A stretch of 64,000 nucleotides of DNA from an uncultured Clostridia bacterium (GCA_934248055.1 CAKQKI010000003.1:62001-126000), one strand, 5' to 3'. Positions 25,677 to 34,810 are shown, counted from the first letter of the stretch. Notes: generated by a model from the letters alone, not told the origin. Translations and numbers: made by a program.

Positions 25677-26252
25677 TCAGTAGAATTTATAATTTCTCGG
25701 GTCTTTGAATTCTTTTTCGTACTTTTCTATATAATCCAACGCTTCGTTTACGTCTTCCGTAACGAAAAACAATTCCCATATCTTGTCGCTCACCGCTTTT
25801 TCTTCGATAAAGCCTTTAAGCATGGCGTTAAGACCGTTATAAAACCCGCTCGTATTGAGAACGACTATGGGTTTATCGTCGCGCCCGAGTTGTTTTAAAG
25901 TAAGCACTTCGAAAAACTCGTCCATCGTGCCTATGCCGCCGGCGGTTACGATGTATCCGTCCGACATATCGCGCAATAACGTTTTTCTTTTCTTCATCGT
26001 TTCGGGGCGGATAAGTTCGGTGCATTTATCGTATAAAACTCCGTCCACGTTAAAAAACGACGGCGCTATTCCGACGGATTTTCCGCCGCCTTTCGTGATT
26101 CCGCGCGCAGCCGCCCCCATCATTCCGCTTGCTCCCGCGCCGAATATAAGAGTAATTCCGCGCTTTGCCATTTCTTCGCCGAGTTTTTCCCCCGCGACAA
26201 CGTATTTTTCGTCAATTTCACGGCTTGACGCGCCGTATACGCATATATTCAT
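25677..26252 (-). CDS. LOG/YvdD family nucleotide phosphoribohydrolase-like protein
   Basis: A 191-aa Rossmann-like protein with NICVYGASSREIDEKY at the start, IFGAGASGMMGAAARG near 37-52 and TAGGIGTMDEFFEVLTLKQLG near 103, where the family motif is PGGxGTxxE (here A replaces P). RPETMKKRK carries the usual Arg/Lys. Homologues release free base from nucleoside monophosphates (LOG) or act on pyrimidine/purine nucleotides. It is a single gene; its metabolic role cannot be fixed from context. Confidence 0.85.
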   Translation of the reverse strand: MNICVYGASSREIDEKYVVAGEKLGEEMAKRGITLIFGAGASGMMGAAARGITKGGGKSVGIAPSFFNVDGVLYDKCTELIRPETMKKRKTLLRDMSDGYIVTAGGIGTMDEFFEVLTLKQLGRDDKPIVVLNTSGFYNGLNAMLKGFIEEKAVSDKIWELFFVTEDVNEALDYIEKYEKEFKDPRNYKFY

Positions 26253-26350
26253 ATTTATATTATATTTCTCCGTTTTTCATTTTATTCTACACCTTAACGG
26301 TGAAAAAAATACGCGCGCGAAAAGAAAATTTAAAGAATTCGGGAAAGTCT

Positions 26351-27256
26351 TTACTTAGCCTCTTCGTCGCGATAACGCCTGAAATTACCAAGCACGCCCT
26401 GTACTTCGGAATAAGTGGCGAACGCGTCGGGATATTTTTTCATAATCTCTGCAAAAAGCGACATCTGATATAAATTGAGTATCGTAAGCACGACGTAATA
26501 TTTTTCGCCCGAGAACATTCCCGTGCTTTCAGTAACGGTTGCCGTGTGCCGAAGATTTACAACGATATCGTTTCTTATCTGTTCGGGGTGTTTGGTTATT
26601 ATCTCCACGCGAACGGCTTTGCGCGTATCGCGAAGAAGAAAAGTAGTCGCTTTTTCGGATATAAACATCTGCACTATTCCGAGAAGAATACTGTTAAAAT
26701 CGTTATACACGAAATACGATACGATTATAAGACCCAAACACAAAACCGTGATTATTCTTTCAACGCATAAATGCGGCAACTTTTTCTGAACGAAACTCGC
26801 AACGATATCCACTCCGCCCGTAGACGCGCCTATCCTGAGCATCAGCCCCGTTCTCAGACCGAGCATAATGCCCGTAAAAATCGCGGCAAGAAGTCTGCCG
26901 CTGTCTTCGCATTTATACTGCGGAAAATTTATTTTTTCGAGAAGTATAAGGATAACCGACGAAACGATAGTAAACGCAAGAGTTAAAAACGTATACTTTT
27001 TATTGAGTTTGAAAAACGCAAAAACAAAAAGCGGCACGTTGAGAATTATATTGAAATAACCAGCGTTTATTTTAGGAAACAAATAAAAAAGCATCGTTGC
27101 GACCGCTTCCATGCCGAGCGGAACGAAATTTGCGGGATAAACGAAAGAATGCAGCGCGACGGACGATATGACCGACGCAAGCAGCACTATAAAAGCGCAT
27201 TTCAAAATCCGCAATTTATCGCGCTTTTTAATATCGATATTATTATTGCTGTCCAT
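26351..27256 (-). CDS. YitT family membrane protein with DUF2179
   Basis: In 301 aa, about five to six N-terminal transmembrane helices (residues 17-190) with LRTGLMLRIGASTGGVDIVA, the YitT hallmark, and a C-terminal cytosolic DUF2179-like domain (about 215-290) with GMFSGEKYYVVLTILNLYQMSLFAEIMKKYPDAFATY partly seen. The function of the family is unknown. It follows the next upstream gene with a 5-nt gap, so the two are likely co-transcribed. Confidence 0.85.
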   Translation of the reverse strand: MDSNNNIDIKKRDKLRILKCAFIVLLASVISSVALHSFVYPANFVPLGMEAVATMLFYLFPKINAGYFNIILNVPLFVFAFFKLNKKYTFLTLAFTIVSSVILILLEKINFPQYKCEDSGRLLAAIFTGIMLGLRTGLMLRIGASTGGVDIVASFVQKKLPHLCVERIITVLCLGLIIVSYFVYNDFNSILLGIVQMFISEKATTFLLRDTRKAVRVEIITKHPEQIRNDIVVNLRHTATVTESTGMFSGEKYYVVLTILNLYQMSLFAEIMKKYPDAFATYSEVQGVLGNFRRYRDEEAK

Positions 27257-27261
27257 AAAAG

Positions 27262-27984
27262 TTACCTTTTGTTTTTCTCCATAAATTTTGACATTGCGCC
27301 CGCGTAATCGTCAAGTTCGTTGTTAAGACCGTTATGAGATCTGAACGCAAGGAAAAACGGCTTATGCTCTTTCATTCTTTCCGCGCGGGTTTTAATGGCC
27401 ACTTTGAATTCTTCGAATTTTACCACCACGTTATGTTCCGTAGCCCATTTTCTTATATTAGTAACGATATGGAAAGAATAAAACACGTCAATCGCCATTA
27501 TTCCGAAATACATACCGAGAAAGAACGAATACACGGGATTGACAGTTATCCAGTTCACCGCGTTTACGATATGCTTATGCACGAAAACGTAATAAAACGC
27601 GCCCGCAAGCCCCCAGAAAAGAGTAAACAACGGACAAATTATACCCTGAATATTGCCTTTTCTGTTGGAATAGTCCCAAAGTTTTACTTTAAGACCTTTG
27701 ATAAATATCAGCCCGGTTATATACTCGATAACGGTCATCGTTGCGGTTATAACGAAAACGGCGAACACGGCGCGCAAAATTTTGTTTTCGATAAACGAAT
27801 AATCGATACTGCACAAAAGATACAGCGCAAGCACGCCCACGCCGTACAGCGGCAGCGTCGGACCGACGAGAAAGCCGGGGTTAATCCATTTTTTATGAAC
27901 GATACGGCGGAAAAACAGTTCTATTACGTATCCGAGCGTTCCGCCTATTATGAATATCATGCAAAGTTTTATAAAAGTTTCCAT
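27262..27984 (-). CDS. Putative ABC-transporter type IV (CmpB-like) membrane protein
   Basis: A 240-aa integral membrane protein with five or six helices. GGTLGYVIELFFRRI near the start, NPGFLVGPTLPLYGVGVL, EYITGLIFIKGLKVKLWDYSN and GNIQGIICPLFTLFWGLAG match the family often labelled putative ABC-transporter permease. No ATPase is nearby, so transport is not supported by context. The cytosolic tail (about 185-240) is charged. Confidence 0.75.
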   Translation of the reverse strand: METFIKLCMIFIIGGTLGYVIELFFRRIVHKKWINPGFLVGPTLPLYGVGVLALYLLCSIDYSFIENKILRAVFAVFVITATMTVIEYITGLIFIKGLKVKLWDYSNRKGNIQGIICPLFTLFWGLAGAFYYVFVHKHIVNAVNWITVNPVYSFFLGMYFGIMAIDVFYSFHIVTNIRKWATEHNVVVKFEEFKVAIKTRAERMKEHKPFFLAFRSHNGLNNELDDYAGAMSKFMEKNKR

Positions 27985-28123
27985 TAAACCGAATTCCCTT
28001 CCTTATTTACGGTATTATACTACGTTAATTAAATAGAGTATACTACATTTTTTGAAAAAAGCAAAGAAAAAATCACCTTATACCGAATAACTTTTACGCA
28101 ACACCGAAATAAGGCAAAATTGC

Positions 28124-28152
28124 GGCGCAGCGACAAACTCTGCCGCTGCGCC
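28124..28152 (-). terminator. Terminator after tRNA-Val
   Basis: GGCGCAGCG / CGCTGCGCC stem with an 11-nt loop just past the tRNA 3' end, followed on the minus strand by GCAATTTTG. The U-run is weak. Confidence 0.6.
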
Positions 28153-28165
28153 TACGTTTAATATA

Positions 28166-28242
28166 TGGTAGAGACGCAGAGGCTCGAACTCTGGACCTCT
28201 CGCATGTGAAGCGAACGCTCTGACCAACTGAGCTACGTCTCC
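28166..28242 (-). tRNA. tRNA-Val (anticodon CAC)
   Basis: A 77-nt cloverleaf: acceptor GGAGACG/CGTCTCT (first pair G-U), D arm GCTC/GAGC, anticodon stem TTCGC/GCGAG with loop TTCACAT, T arm CAGAG-TTCGAGC-CTCTG, A73 and an encoded CCA. Anticodon CAC reads GUG. A small hairpin (TTTCCGCC / GGCGGAAA) lies directly upstream of the 5' end, and a TAAAAT box lies above that. Confidence 0.95.
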
Positions 28243-28392
28243 GTAAATTTCCGCCGCGCCCGCGGCTTGGCGGAAAGTAATTTACAATAACTATTTTAGC
28301 ATATTACGTTTTAAAAGTAAAAGCATTTTTAATAAAAAAATAAATATTTCGGTAAATACAGCCGTTATACTTTCGTTTAAACTCTGCCAAAA

Positions 28393-29214
28393 CTAAGCGC
28401 GTTTATCTTTATTGAAAAACTCGCGCGCGCCGTTTTTATCGAAAAGATAACAAACCAGAAGCGAAAGCGCGAAAAGCGCTATGCCGAAAGGAATAATATA
28501 CCAAAGAAACGGCATATACGGCATTCCGCCCACGTTTTTGAAAAACGGCGGAACCAACGCGTTCACGATTTTAAGCGCGGTTTCGTTTGCGGTTATAAAT
28601 TCGGGCGGTCTTATCGCCCACATCGGATTCTGAGCGGAAAGGTGCGAATAAAGACCTTCCGCTTTTCCGCCCGCTATGAAATACGCAAGAGTATTGTTGA
28701 TATAAACTACAATTATCGCGCCGAAAAACATAATCGGCATTTTCAGGAAGTTTTTAAACGCGATTTTAACGATTCCGAACGCAACGGGCAACGCCGCCGT
28801 CAGAAACAGCAATATATGGCAGAAATAAAACCTTATTACTTCCCATAAATACGGGTTTTTGCCGAAAAACCACATCGGAATAAGACTTGCTCCGAGTCCC
28901 GCGAACGTTCCCGCAACGCAGGCAAAATTTTTAAGCGCGACGGATTTTGAAAAATACGCTATCGGCATTAAAATAATAAGAAACGCGCACATATTGTAAG
29001 CGGTGTTTTTAAGTCCGAATCCGCTGCCGTAATCCGTAGGCCAGATTATGAATTTAAAAAAGTGCTGAAATATATTCAGCGCGATAAGAACCAAAACGAA
29101 TACGTTTTTCGCCTTTTCGCTCCTTTTTGCGAACGCGAGATAAGATAAAGCCGCCGAGCCGAGCGTTATTGCCGCGCACAGGGCGTATGCGAACGCGCCG
29201 AAACGTATCGTCAT
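28393..29214 (-). CDS. YwaF/TIGR02206 family integral membrane protein
   Basis: A 273-aa protein with about seven helices, starting at the ATG at 29214 (AAGGAG is 5 nt upstream; a GTG at 29220 would sit on the ribosome-binding site). Features are FFKFIIWPTDYGSGFGLKNTAYNMCAFLIILMP (read in part), FYFCHILLFLTAALPV and a pair of conserved polar positions typical of the YwaF group. Role unknown. It starts 2 nt after the metK stop, so the two share a transcript. Confidence 0.75.
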   Translation of the reverse strand: MTIRFGAFAYALCAAITLGSAALSYLAFAKRSEKAKNVFVLVLIALNIFQHFFKFIIWPTDYGSGFGLKNTAYNMCAFLIILMPIAYFSKSVALKNFACVAGTFAGLGASLIPMWFFGKNPYLWEVIRFYFCHILLFLTAALPVAFGIVKIAFKNFLKMPIMFFGAIIVVYINNTLAYFIAGGKAEGLYSHLSAQNPMWAIRPPEFITANETALKIVNALVPPFFKNVGGMPYMPFLWYIIPFGIALFALSLLVCYLFDKNGAREFFNKDKRA

Positions 29215-29216
29215 AA

Positions 29217-30392
29217 TCACTCCTTTGCAAGATATTTTTTAAGGTCGTTTACCCTGTCGAGTTTTTCCCAACTAAAACCGTCCCGTCCGAAATGACCGTA
29301 AGACGCGGTCTGCCTGTAAACGGGTTTTTTCAAATCGAGAGTTTTTATGATGGAATAAGGTCTTAAATCGAATTCTTTGTTTACTATATCCGCTATTTCG
29401 CCGTCGGGAATAACGCCGGTGCCGTCGGTATTTATATACACCGAAAGCGGTTTTGCTACGCCTATCGCATAAGACAGTTCGAGCGTACACTCTTTCGCAA
29501 GCCCTGCGGCAACTATGTTTTTACAGATATATCTTGCCATATAAGCCGCGCTTCTGTCAACCTTCGTGGGGTCTTTACCCGAGAACGCGCCGCCGCCGTG
29601 CGAACACGCGCCGCCGTAAGTATCGACTATTATTTTTCTGCCCGTAAGACCGCTGTCCCCGTGCGGACCGCCGATTTCGAATCTTCCCGTGGGGTTAATG
29701 TAATATTTGGTGTTTTCGTCGAGAAGTTCCTGCGGCAAAACCTTTTTTATAACTTCGCGCATTATGTCTTCGCGGAGTCGTTCGGTAGTTACGCTTTCCG
29801 AATGTTGCGCCGAAACGACCACCGCTTCTATGCGCCTGATTTTTTTACCGTCGTATTCAACCGTTACCTGACTTTTGCCGTCGGGACGAAGATAGTCGAG
29901 CGTACCGTTTTTTCTTACTTCCGCAAGACGCCTTGTAAGTTTATGCGCAAGAGTTATCGCAAGGGGCATATATTCGGGCGTTTCGTCGGTAGCGTAGCCG
30001 AACATCATACCCTGATCGCCCGCTCCCGTAACGTCGGCAACGTCGCCGCTGAGCCTGTGTTCAAGAGAACTGTCAACGCCGAGAGCAATATCCGCGCTCT
30101 GTTCGCGTATACTCGTTATAACGCCGCAGGTTTCCGCGTCAAAACCGAATTTTGCGCGGGTATAACCTATTTCCGCTACGGTTTTACGCGCTATTGCGGG
30201 TATATCGACGTAACATTTAGTCGAAATCTCGCCCATAACGAGAATAAGACCCGTACAGCACGACACTTCGCACGCAACCCTTGCGTCGGGATCTTTTTCA
30301 AGAATAGCGTCTAAAACCGCGTCTGAAATCTGATCGCAGACCTTGTCGGGATGACCTTCGGTAACGCTTTCGCTGGTAAAAAATTTGTTCAT
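29217..30392 (-). CDS. metK: S-adenosylmethionine synthetase
   Basis: Makes SAM from methionine and ATP. The ATG at 30392 (after GAGAGG) gives 391 aa; a frame extension of five residues is not favoured. Signatures: FTSESVTEGHPDKVCDQISDA, GAGDQGMMFGYA, GGPHGDSGLTGRKIIVDTYGG read in part, GGGAFSGKDPTKVDRSAAY. It is divergent from a radical-SAM gene, which would use SAM, and shares the promoter region with it. No SAM riboswitch fits in the leader of about 44 nt. Confidence 0.96.
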   Translation of the reverse strand: MNKFFTSESVTEGHPDKVCDQISDAVLDAILEKDPDARVACEVSCCTGLILVMGEISTKCYVDIPAIARKTVAEIGYTRAKFGFDAETCGVITSIREQSADIALGVDSSLEHRLSGDVADVTGAGDQGMMFGYATDETPEYMPLAITLAHKLTRRLAEVRKNGTLDYLRPDGKSQVTVEYDGKKIRRIEAVVVSAQHSESVTTERLREDIMREVIKKVLPQELLDENTKYYINPTGRFEIGGPHGDSGLTGRKIIVDTYGGACSHGGGAFSGKDPTKVDRSAAYMARYICKNIVAAGLAKECTLELSYAIGVAKPLSVYINTDGTGVIPDGEIADIVNKEFDLRPYSIIKTLDLKKPVYRQTASYGHFGRDGFSWEKLDRVNDLKKYLAKE

Positions 30393-30429
30393 AATATTGC
30401 CTCTCAAAATTTATTTGTGGTCATTTTGT
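30393..30429. repeat. Direct repeat in the metK leader
   Basis: On the minus strand, TGACCACAAAA followed at once by TGACCACAAAT (about 30433-30412). The 11-nt units lie between the predicted transcription start and the ribosome-binding site. This looks like a protein-binding site, but no regulator can be named. Confidence 0.5.
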
Positions 30430-30442
30430 GGTCAATAATAAG

Positions 30443-30493
30443 AGTATAATCTCTTTTAATTTATTTGTCAATTAAAGCGCGGCGTGATACAAT
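30443..30493. promoter_or_regulatory. Back-to-back promoters of metK and the radical-SAM gene with overlapping -35 boxes
   Basis: Minus strand: TTGACA (30471-30466), 17 nt, TATACT (30448-30443). Plus strand: TTGTCA (30465-30470), 17 nt, TACAAT (30488-30493). The two -35 hexamers occupy almost the same base pairs, so one polymerase should block the other. Confidence 0.7.
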
Positions 30494-30499
30494 ATATTT

Positions 30500-31360
30500 A
30501 TGAATTGCAATATTTGTCCTAATAACTGCGGAATCGACAGAAGCGCGGGGAAAACAGGTCGTTGCGGAGTAAGCGACGAAATCAAAATAGCGAAATATTA
30601 TCTTCACCCTTACGAAGAGCCGCTTATAAGCGGAACGCGCGGATCGGGTACGGTGTTTTTTTGCGGCTGCTCGCTCAGATGCAGGTTTTGCCAGAACTAC
30701 GAATTATCGCGCGCAGAGCGCGGAAAAACGATAACGCCGAAAGAACTCGCCGAAATTTTCAAAACTCTTGAAGACGAAGGCGCGCACAATATAAATCTCG
30801 TTACGCCCACTCATTACGCGCTGAAAATCGCCGAAGCGCTCGATATTTACAAACCCGCCGTTCCCGTGGTATACAACACGCACGGTTACGAAAGTCTGAA
30901 AACTCTTGAAATTATAGACCCTTACGTAAACGTTTATCTTCCCGACCTTAAATTTTTTTCGCCGTCGGTATCGGAAAGATATACGGGAATAAAAGATTAT
31001 TTTTCCGTCGCTTCGGAAGCGATAAAGTTTATGATGGATAAAAAAACCGCCGAAATATCCGACGGACTTATGAAAAGCGGAGTTATAGTGCGCCATCTTA
31101 TTTTGCCTATGAATTCTAAAGACAGCGTAAGCATAGCCGAATGGTTTATAAAAAACAGAAAAAACGGCGCGAAGTTTTCGCTTATGTCGCAGTACACGCC
31201 TTTCGGCGATATTGAAAACTATCCCGAACTCAAAAGAAAAATAACAAAACGCGAGTACGAACGCGCGCTTGACGCTCTTTACGGATTAAGCGAAGACGAA
31301 TATTTTACACAATCTCTTTCGTCTTCTTCCGAAAAGTATATTCCCGACTGGACTTTTTAA
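30500..31360 (+). CDS. pflX: Radical SAM protein, PflX-like
   Basis: A 286-aa 4Fe-4S radical SAM enzyme. The cluster motif is in FFCGCSLRCRFCQNYELS (CxxxCxxC near residues 58-65). An extra N-terminal set CNICPNNCGIDRSAGKTGRCG resembles the Cys-rich head of pyruvate formate-lyase activase-like PflX proteins. VVYNTHGYES and LPDLKFFSP are family features. Substrate unknown; no glycyl-radical enzyme is adjacent. The start codon lies 6 nt past the -10 box with no ribosome-binding site, so the mRNA is probably leaderless. The 3' end overlaps the convergent YkvI gene by 56 nt. Confidence 0.85.
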   Translation: MNCNICPNNCGIDRSAGKTGRCGVSDEIKIAKYYLHPYEEPLISGTRGSGTVFFCGCSLRCRFCQNYELSRAERGKTITPKELAEIFKTLEDEGAHNINLVTPTHYALKIAEALDIYKPAVPVVYNTHGYESLKTLEIIDPYVNVYLPDLKFFSPSVSERYTGIKDYFSVASEAIKFMMDKKTAEISDGLMKSGVIVRHLILPMNSKDSVSIAEWFIKNRKNGAKFSLMSQYTPFGDIENYPELKRKITKREYERALDALYGLSEDEYFTQSLSSSSEKYIPDWTF

Positions 31361-32378
31361 AATTATACGCTATAATAACCGCCGCCGCAAGCCCCGTTAT
31401 CCCGCACAGCGGATAAGCCGCGGCTATAAGTTTTTTAAAGCCGAAAAAACTAAGCGCGAACGCGCAGACGACCGCAATCGCAAGCGGCGTTTTTTTATTG
31501 CCTTTTGTTTTCATAAAATCGCCGAGTTCCCCTACGCACGACGTTGCCGAACCGAACGCCGCGATAAAAAGAAGAACGGACAGCGTTAAAAAAAGCGGCG
31601 CGCCCGCCTTTTCGGCAACTTTCAGAATAGGTAAATCTTCGCCCGAAAACTCGCCGAAAACGCAAATCGGCAAAAGAGTTGCCGCCGCCACCGTCAGCGA
31701 CAGCGCGCCCGAAATAGCCGAACCCGCGGCGGCGGACTTTTTATCGGCGTTTTTCCCCGCGGGAACGATTGTTCCGAGCGAACAGAAAAAGTTATGCCCC
31801 GCAAACATTGCGGCAGATATGAAAAAATTCGGCAAAAGAAGGGTTTTTCCCGTAACTTTCAGGGAGTAAACGTTTGGAAAGCCGAATTTACAAACAACGT
31901 AAACCGCAATTGAAAACGTTGCCGCGGTCAGTAGCGGAACGCTTACGGAAAGTATTGCGGTCGCGCCGCCCGAAAGGCGCGTCGCGCCGAAAAAAACAAA
32001 CAAAGAAAAAAGAACGGAAAACCATAATCCGTTTTTGCCCGTAACGCTTTCAAAGCAACTTTTCGCTCCCGCAACGGTAACGGTAAGCGTTAAAAAAACG
32101 AAAATTACGGCGGAATAAAAAAAGAATTTTTTTAAAAAAGAGTTTTCTGCTTCGGATATAAGCGCGGTGAAATCGTCAGAGCCGAGTTTTACGGCAAGCA
32201 TTACCGAGTAATACGCAAAAACCGACTGCAAGACGAACGCGATGACGAGTCCCGCCCACCCGTATTTTCCGAAACTGCCGAAAAACTGCCATAATTCCTG
32301 CCCCGACAGATACCCCGCGCCTATAAAGCACCCCGAATATGAAAACGCGAATTTCAGCGGACTGAATTTTTTTTTCAT
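31305..32378 (-). CDS. YkvI family membrane transporter-like protein
   Basis: A 357-aa protein with about ten helices; SYSGCFIGAGYLSGQELWQFFGSFGKYGW at the N-terminus (read in part) is the YkvI/COG3949 signature. These belong to the APC-like LeuT-fold superfamily, so amino acid or osmolyte transport is possible but unproven. No ribosome-binding site is evident before the ATG (CATAATATGTTTT precedes it), so this may be another short-leader mRNA. Confidence 0.75.
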   Translation of the reverse strand: MKKKFSPLKFAFSYSGCFIGAGYLSGQELWQFFGSFGKYGWAGLVIAFVLQSVFAYYSVMLAVKLGSDDFTALISEAENSFLKKFFFYSAVIFVFLTLTVTVAGAKSCFESVTGKNGLWFSVLFSLFVFFGATRLSGGATAILSVSVPLLTAATFSIAVYVVCKFGFPNVYSLKVTGKTLLLPNFFISAAMFAGHNFFCSLGTIVPAGKNADKKSAAAGSAISGALSLTVAAATLLPICVFGEFSGEDLPILKVAEKAGAPLFLTLSVLLFIAAFGSATSCVGELGDFMKTKGNKKTPLAIAVVCAFALSFFGFKKLIAAAYPLCGITGLAAAVIIAYNFKKSSREYTFRKKTKEIV

Positions 32379-32428
32379 AAAACATATTATGCTTTATTCA
32401 GGCGTTTTAGAAAAAACGGCTGAAACAA

Positions 32429-32475
32429 AACGCGCCCTTAAAACCGACAAAAGCAAGTTTAAAGGCGCGTTTATA
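32429..32475. terminator. Terminator of the MFS transporter gene
   Basis: AAACGCGCC-TTTAAA and TTTTAA-GGGCGCGTTT pair across about 15 nt directly after the transporter stop, with flanking T-rich sequence. Confidence 0.7.
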
Positions 32476-32478
32476 ATT

Positions 32479-33699
32479 TTATTTTAATTTTTTGGCGGCG
32501 AATATCGAAAATAATAGAGATATAACGACCGTCGCCCCGCAAAGAACGGTAAGAAGTATAAACACGCCGTTCCAGCCGCCGTTGTCTGCTATAAGACCGA
32601 GACAATACGCGCTCAGCGTGCTGCCCACATATCCGCACCCGTTCAGAATTCCCGCAAGTAAACCCGAATTGAAATTTTTTCTGAATTTAAGCGGTATAAA
32701 ACTCGTAATAAAACTGTTTATCGCGTGCATTAAAAGCGAAATTATTCCGAATAAAATTATAACCGCAACCGCAAAACTTTTAGTGTTTAAAAGAGTCATT
32801 ACGCCGAAAACGCATAATCCCGCCATAAAAAACAGCAGACAGTTTATCATAACGTCGTTTTTTATCAGTTTATTCACAAACACGACGAACGCCGCTCCGA
32901 ATAAGCCGAGAAGCGGCAACGTTAAAGTAAGAATAATCGACAAACTGTCGCCGAAATTATACGTGTCTTTCAATATCTGCGGTACCCAGGTGTTAAGTCC
33001 GTCTTTTACGAGATTTACTATAATCATAAACAATCCGAAAAGAATGAGAGTTGCCTTTACGAAGAAATTCGCCTTTTTTTCGGGTTCTTTAAGGACTTCT
33101 TCTTCCCGAATATGCGTTTCTTTCGCGGTAAGTTTATCGCAACTGAAAATCCATATTACCGCGACGGCGCCCGCCGTTATAAATCCGAATAAAAACGAAT
33201 ATCTGAAATCCGCTATAAGATTAAAAAGCGAACTTGCGCCGTAAGAAAGCACCGTTCCGACGGCTACGGTGGAACTCATTACCACCATTGCCGAAGTCAA
33301 ATGACTTTCGTCTAAATTCTCACTCAGAGTAAGCAGAAGGAGCGACCACAGAACGGATAAACTCAACCCGTTTAACAGCCATAAATATTTATACGCTTCT
33401 ATGGGCGGACGGGTAAACAAATATAAATTTATAAACGCCGAAATTATCAAAGGCATTGATAAAAATAATTTTTTATTATACCTTTTGCACATTATTCCGT
33501 TTATTATCTGCCCTGCTCCGTAAGCAAAAAAGAAAAACGTGCTTACAAGGCCCGTTACGGAATTAGTCACTTTATAATACTCTTTTACGGCAACGATATT
33601 CGCGTTGTAACTGTATCTCGACACGTAACTCGCAACGTATATCAGCCAGCACATAAATAACAGCAAATTCTGTTTCTTTTTACTTTGAGCGGTTTCCAT
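32479..33699 (-). CDS. MFS transporter, GlpT/UhpT (OPA)-like
   Basis: In 406 aa and about 12 helices, a major facilitator protein. The N-terminal CWLIYVASYVSRYSYNANI and the loop after helix 2 (FFAYGAGQIINGIMCKRYNKK) resemble the organophosphate:phosphate antiporter branch. The C-terminal half holds SGLLAGILNGCGYVGSTLSAY. The substrate cannot be assigned. It lies between YkvI and the GGGtGRT pair, with its own weak promoter region. Confidence 0.8.
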   Translation of the reverse strand: METAQSKKKQNLLLFMCWLIYVASYVSRYSYNANIVAVKEYYKVTNSVTGLVSTFFFFAYGAGQIINGIMCKRYNKKLFLSMPLIISAFINLYLFTRPPIEAYKYLWLLNGLSLSVLWSLLLLTLSENLDESHLTSAMVVMSSTVAVGTVLSYGASSLFNLIADFRYSFLFGFITAGAVAVIWIFSCDKLTAKETHIREEEVLKEPEKKANFFVKATLILFGLFMIIVNLVKDGLNTWVPQILKDTYNFGDSLSIILTLTLPLLGLFGAAFVVFVNKLIKNDVMINCLLFFMAGLCVFGVMTLLNTKSFAVAVIILFGIISLLMHAINSFITSFIPLKFRKNFNSGLLAGILNGCGYVGSTLSAYCLGLIADNGGWNGVFILLTVLCGATVVISLLFSIFAAKKLK

Positions 33700-33732
33700 A
33701 ATTATTCTTATTAAACGATTATAAATAAACTA

Positions 33733-33772
33733 AAATCACGTTATAAATGATTTCTCAAAAATAACGTGATTT
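33733..33772. terminator. 12-bp hairpin between the GGGtGRT gene and the transporter
   Basis: AAATCACGTTAT / ATAACGTGATTT perfect arms with a 16-nt loop. It could end the GGGtGRT transcript, although the T-run after it is weak, or act as an operator for the transporter. Confidence 0.45.
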
Positions 33773-33797
33773 AATTATAACTTTCAGGACTTAAACG

Positions 33798-34799
33798 TCA
33801 CTTATTCATTCCCTTTTCGACAGCAACCGCAACGGCAACCGTAGCGCCGACCATCGGGTTGTTACCCATACCGATAAGCCCCATCATTTCAACGTGCGCG
33901 GGAACGGACGACGAACCTGCGAATTGCGCGTCGGAATGCATACGACCCATAGTATCGGTCATGCCGTAAGAAGAAGGACCCGCCGCCATATTGTCGGGAT
34001 GAAGGGTTCTGCCCGTTCCGCCGCCCGAAGCGACCGAGAAATACGAACGGCCTTTTTTAATGCACATTTTCTTATAGATTCCCGCAACGGGGTGCTGAAA
34101 TCTCGTGGGATTAGTGGAGTTACCCGTAATCGAAACGGAAACGCGTTCGAGATCCATTATCGCAACGCCTTCGGGTACGTTATCCGCGCCGTAACATTTA
34201 ACTTTCGCGCGGGGACCGTCGGAATACGGTTTTTCATAAACCACTTTAACGGTTTCGGTATAAGGATCGAATTCGGTTTCAACGTAAGTAAATCCGTTGA
34301 TACGCGAAATTATCATAGCCGCGTCTTTTCCGAGACCGTTAAGAATAACTCTTAAAGGTTTCGTTCTTACGGTGTTTGCGTTGAGCGCGATTTTGATTGC
34401 GCCTTCGGCAGCGGCGAAAGACTCGTGTCCCGCAAGGAAGCAGAAACAATCCGTATTGTCGTTAAGGAGCATCGCGCCGAGATTACCGTGACCGAGACCT
34501 ACTTTTCTGTTGTCCGCAACCGAGCCGGGAATACAGAAAGCCTGCAAGCCCACGCCGATTTTTTCAGCCGCTTCGTAAGCCTTTTTCACTCCCGATTTAA
34601 TAGCGATAGCCGCGCCTACGGTGTAAGCCCATACCGCGTTTTCAAAACAAATGGGTTGAGTGGATCTTACGATTTCGTCGCAATCGACGCCTTTTGACAG
34701 ACAAATATCTCTGCACTCTTCGACAGAACCTATACCGTATTCTTTCAAAACGGAGTTGATTTTATCAATTCTTCTTTCATAACCTTCAAATAAAGACAT
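33798..34799 (-). CDS. GGGtGRT protein
   Basis: A 333-aa protein of a conserved but uncharacterised family named for the motif seen here, ASGGGTGRTLHPDNMAAG (near residues 252-269). Other visible blocks: GVGLQAFCIPGSVADNRKVGLGHGN, FCFLAGHESFAAAEGAIK, VSVSITGNSTNPTRFQHPV and a glycine/methionine-rich end (MGLIGMGNNPMVGATVAVAV). No membrane segment or signal peptide. It follows a NifU-like scaffold gene by 11 nt, a pairing that recurs in Clostridia, so a link to Fe-S chemistry is plausible. Activity unknown. Confidence 0.88.
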   Translation of the reverse strand: MSLFEGYERRIDKINSVLKEYGIGSVEECRDICLSKGVDCDEIVRSTQPICFENAVWAYTVGAAIAIKSGVKKAYEAAEKIGVGLQAFCIPGSVADNRKVGLGHGNLGAMLLNDNTDCFCFLAGHESFAAAEGAIKIALNANTVRTKPLRVILNGLGKDAAMIISRINGFTYVETEFDPYTETVKVVYEKPYSDGPRAKVKCYGADNVPEGVAIMDLERVSVSITGNSTNPTRFQHPVAGIYKKMCIKKGRSYFSVASGGGTGRTLHPDNMAAGPSSYGMTDTMGRMHSDAQFAGSSSVPAHVEMMGLIGMGNNPMVGATVAVAVAVEKGMNK

Positions 34800-34810
34800 A
34801 ACTCTTCTCC

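Noticed and set aside
30393..30440. SAM riboswitch before metK
   Set aside because: The leader is only about 44 nt and lacks any terminator or SAM-I type core.
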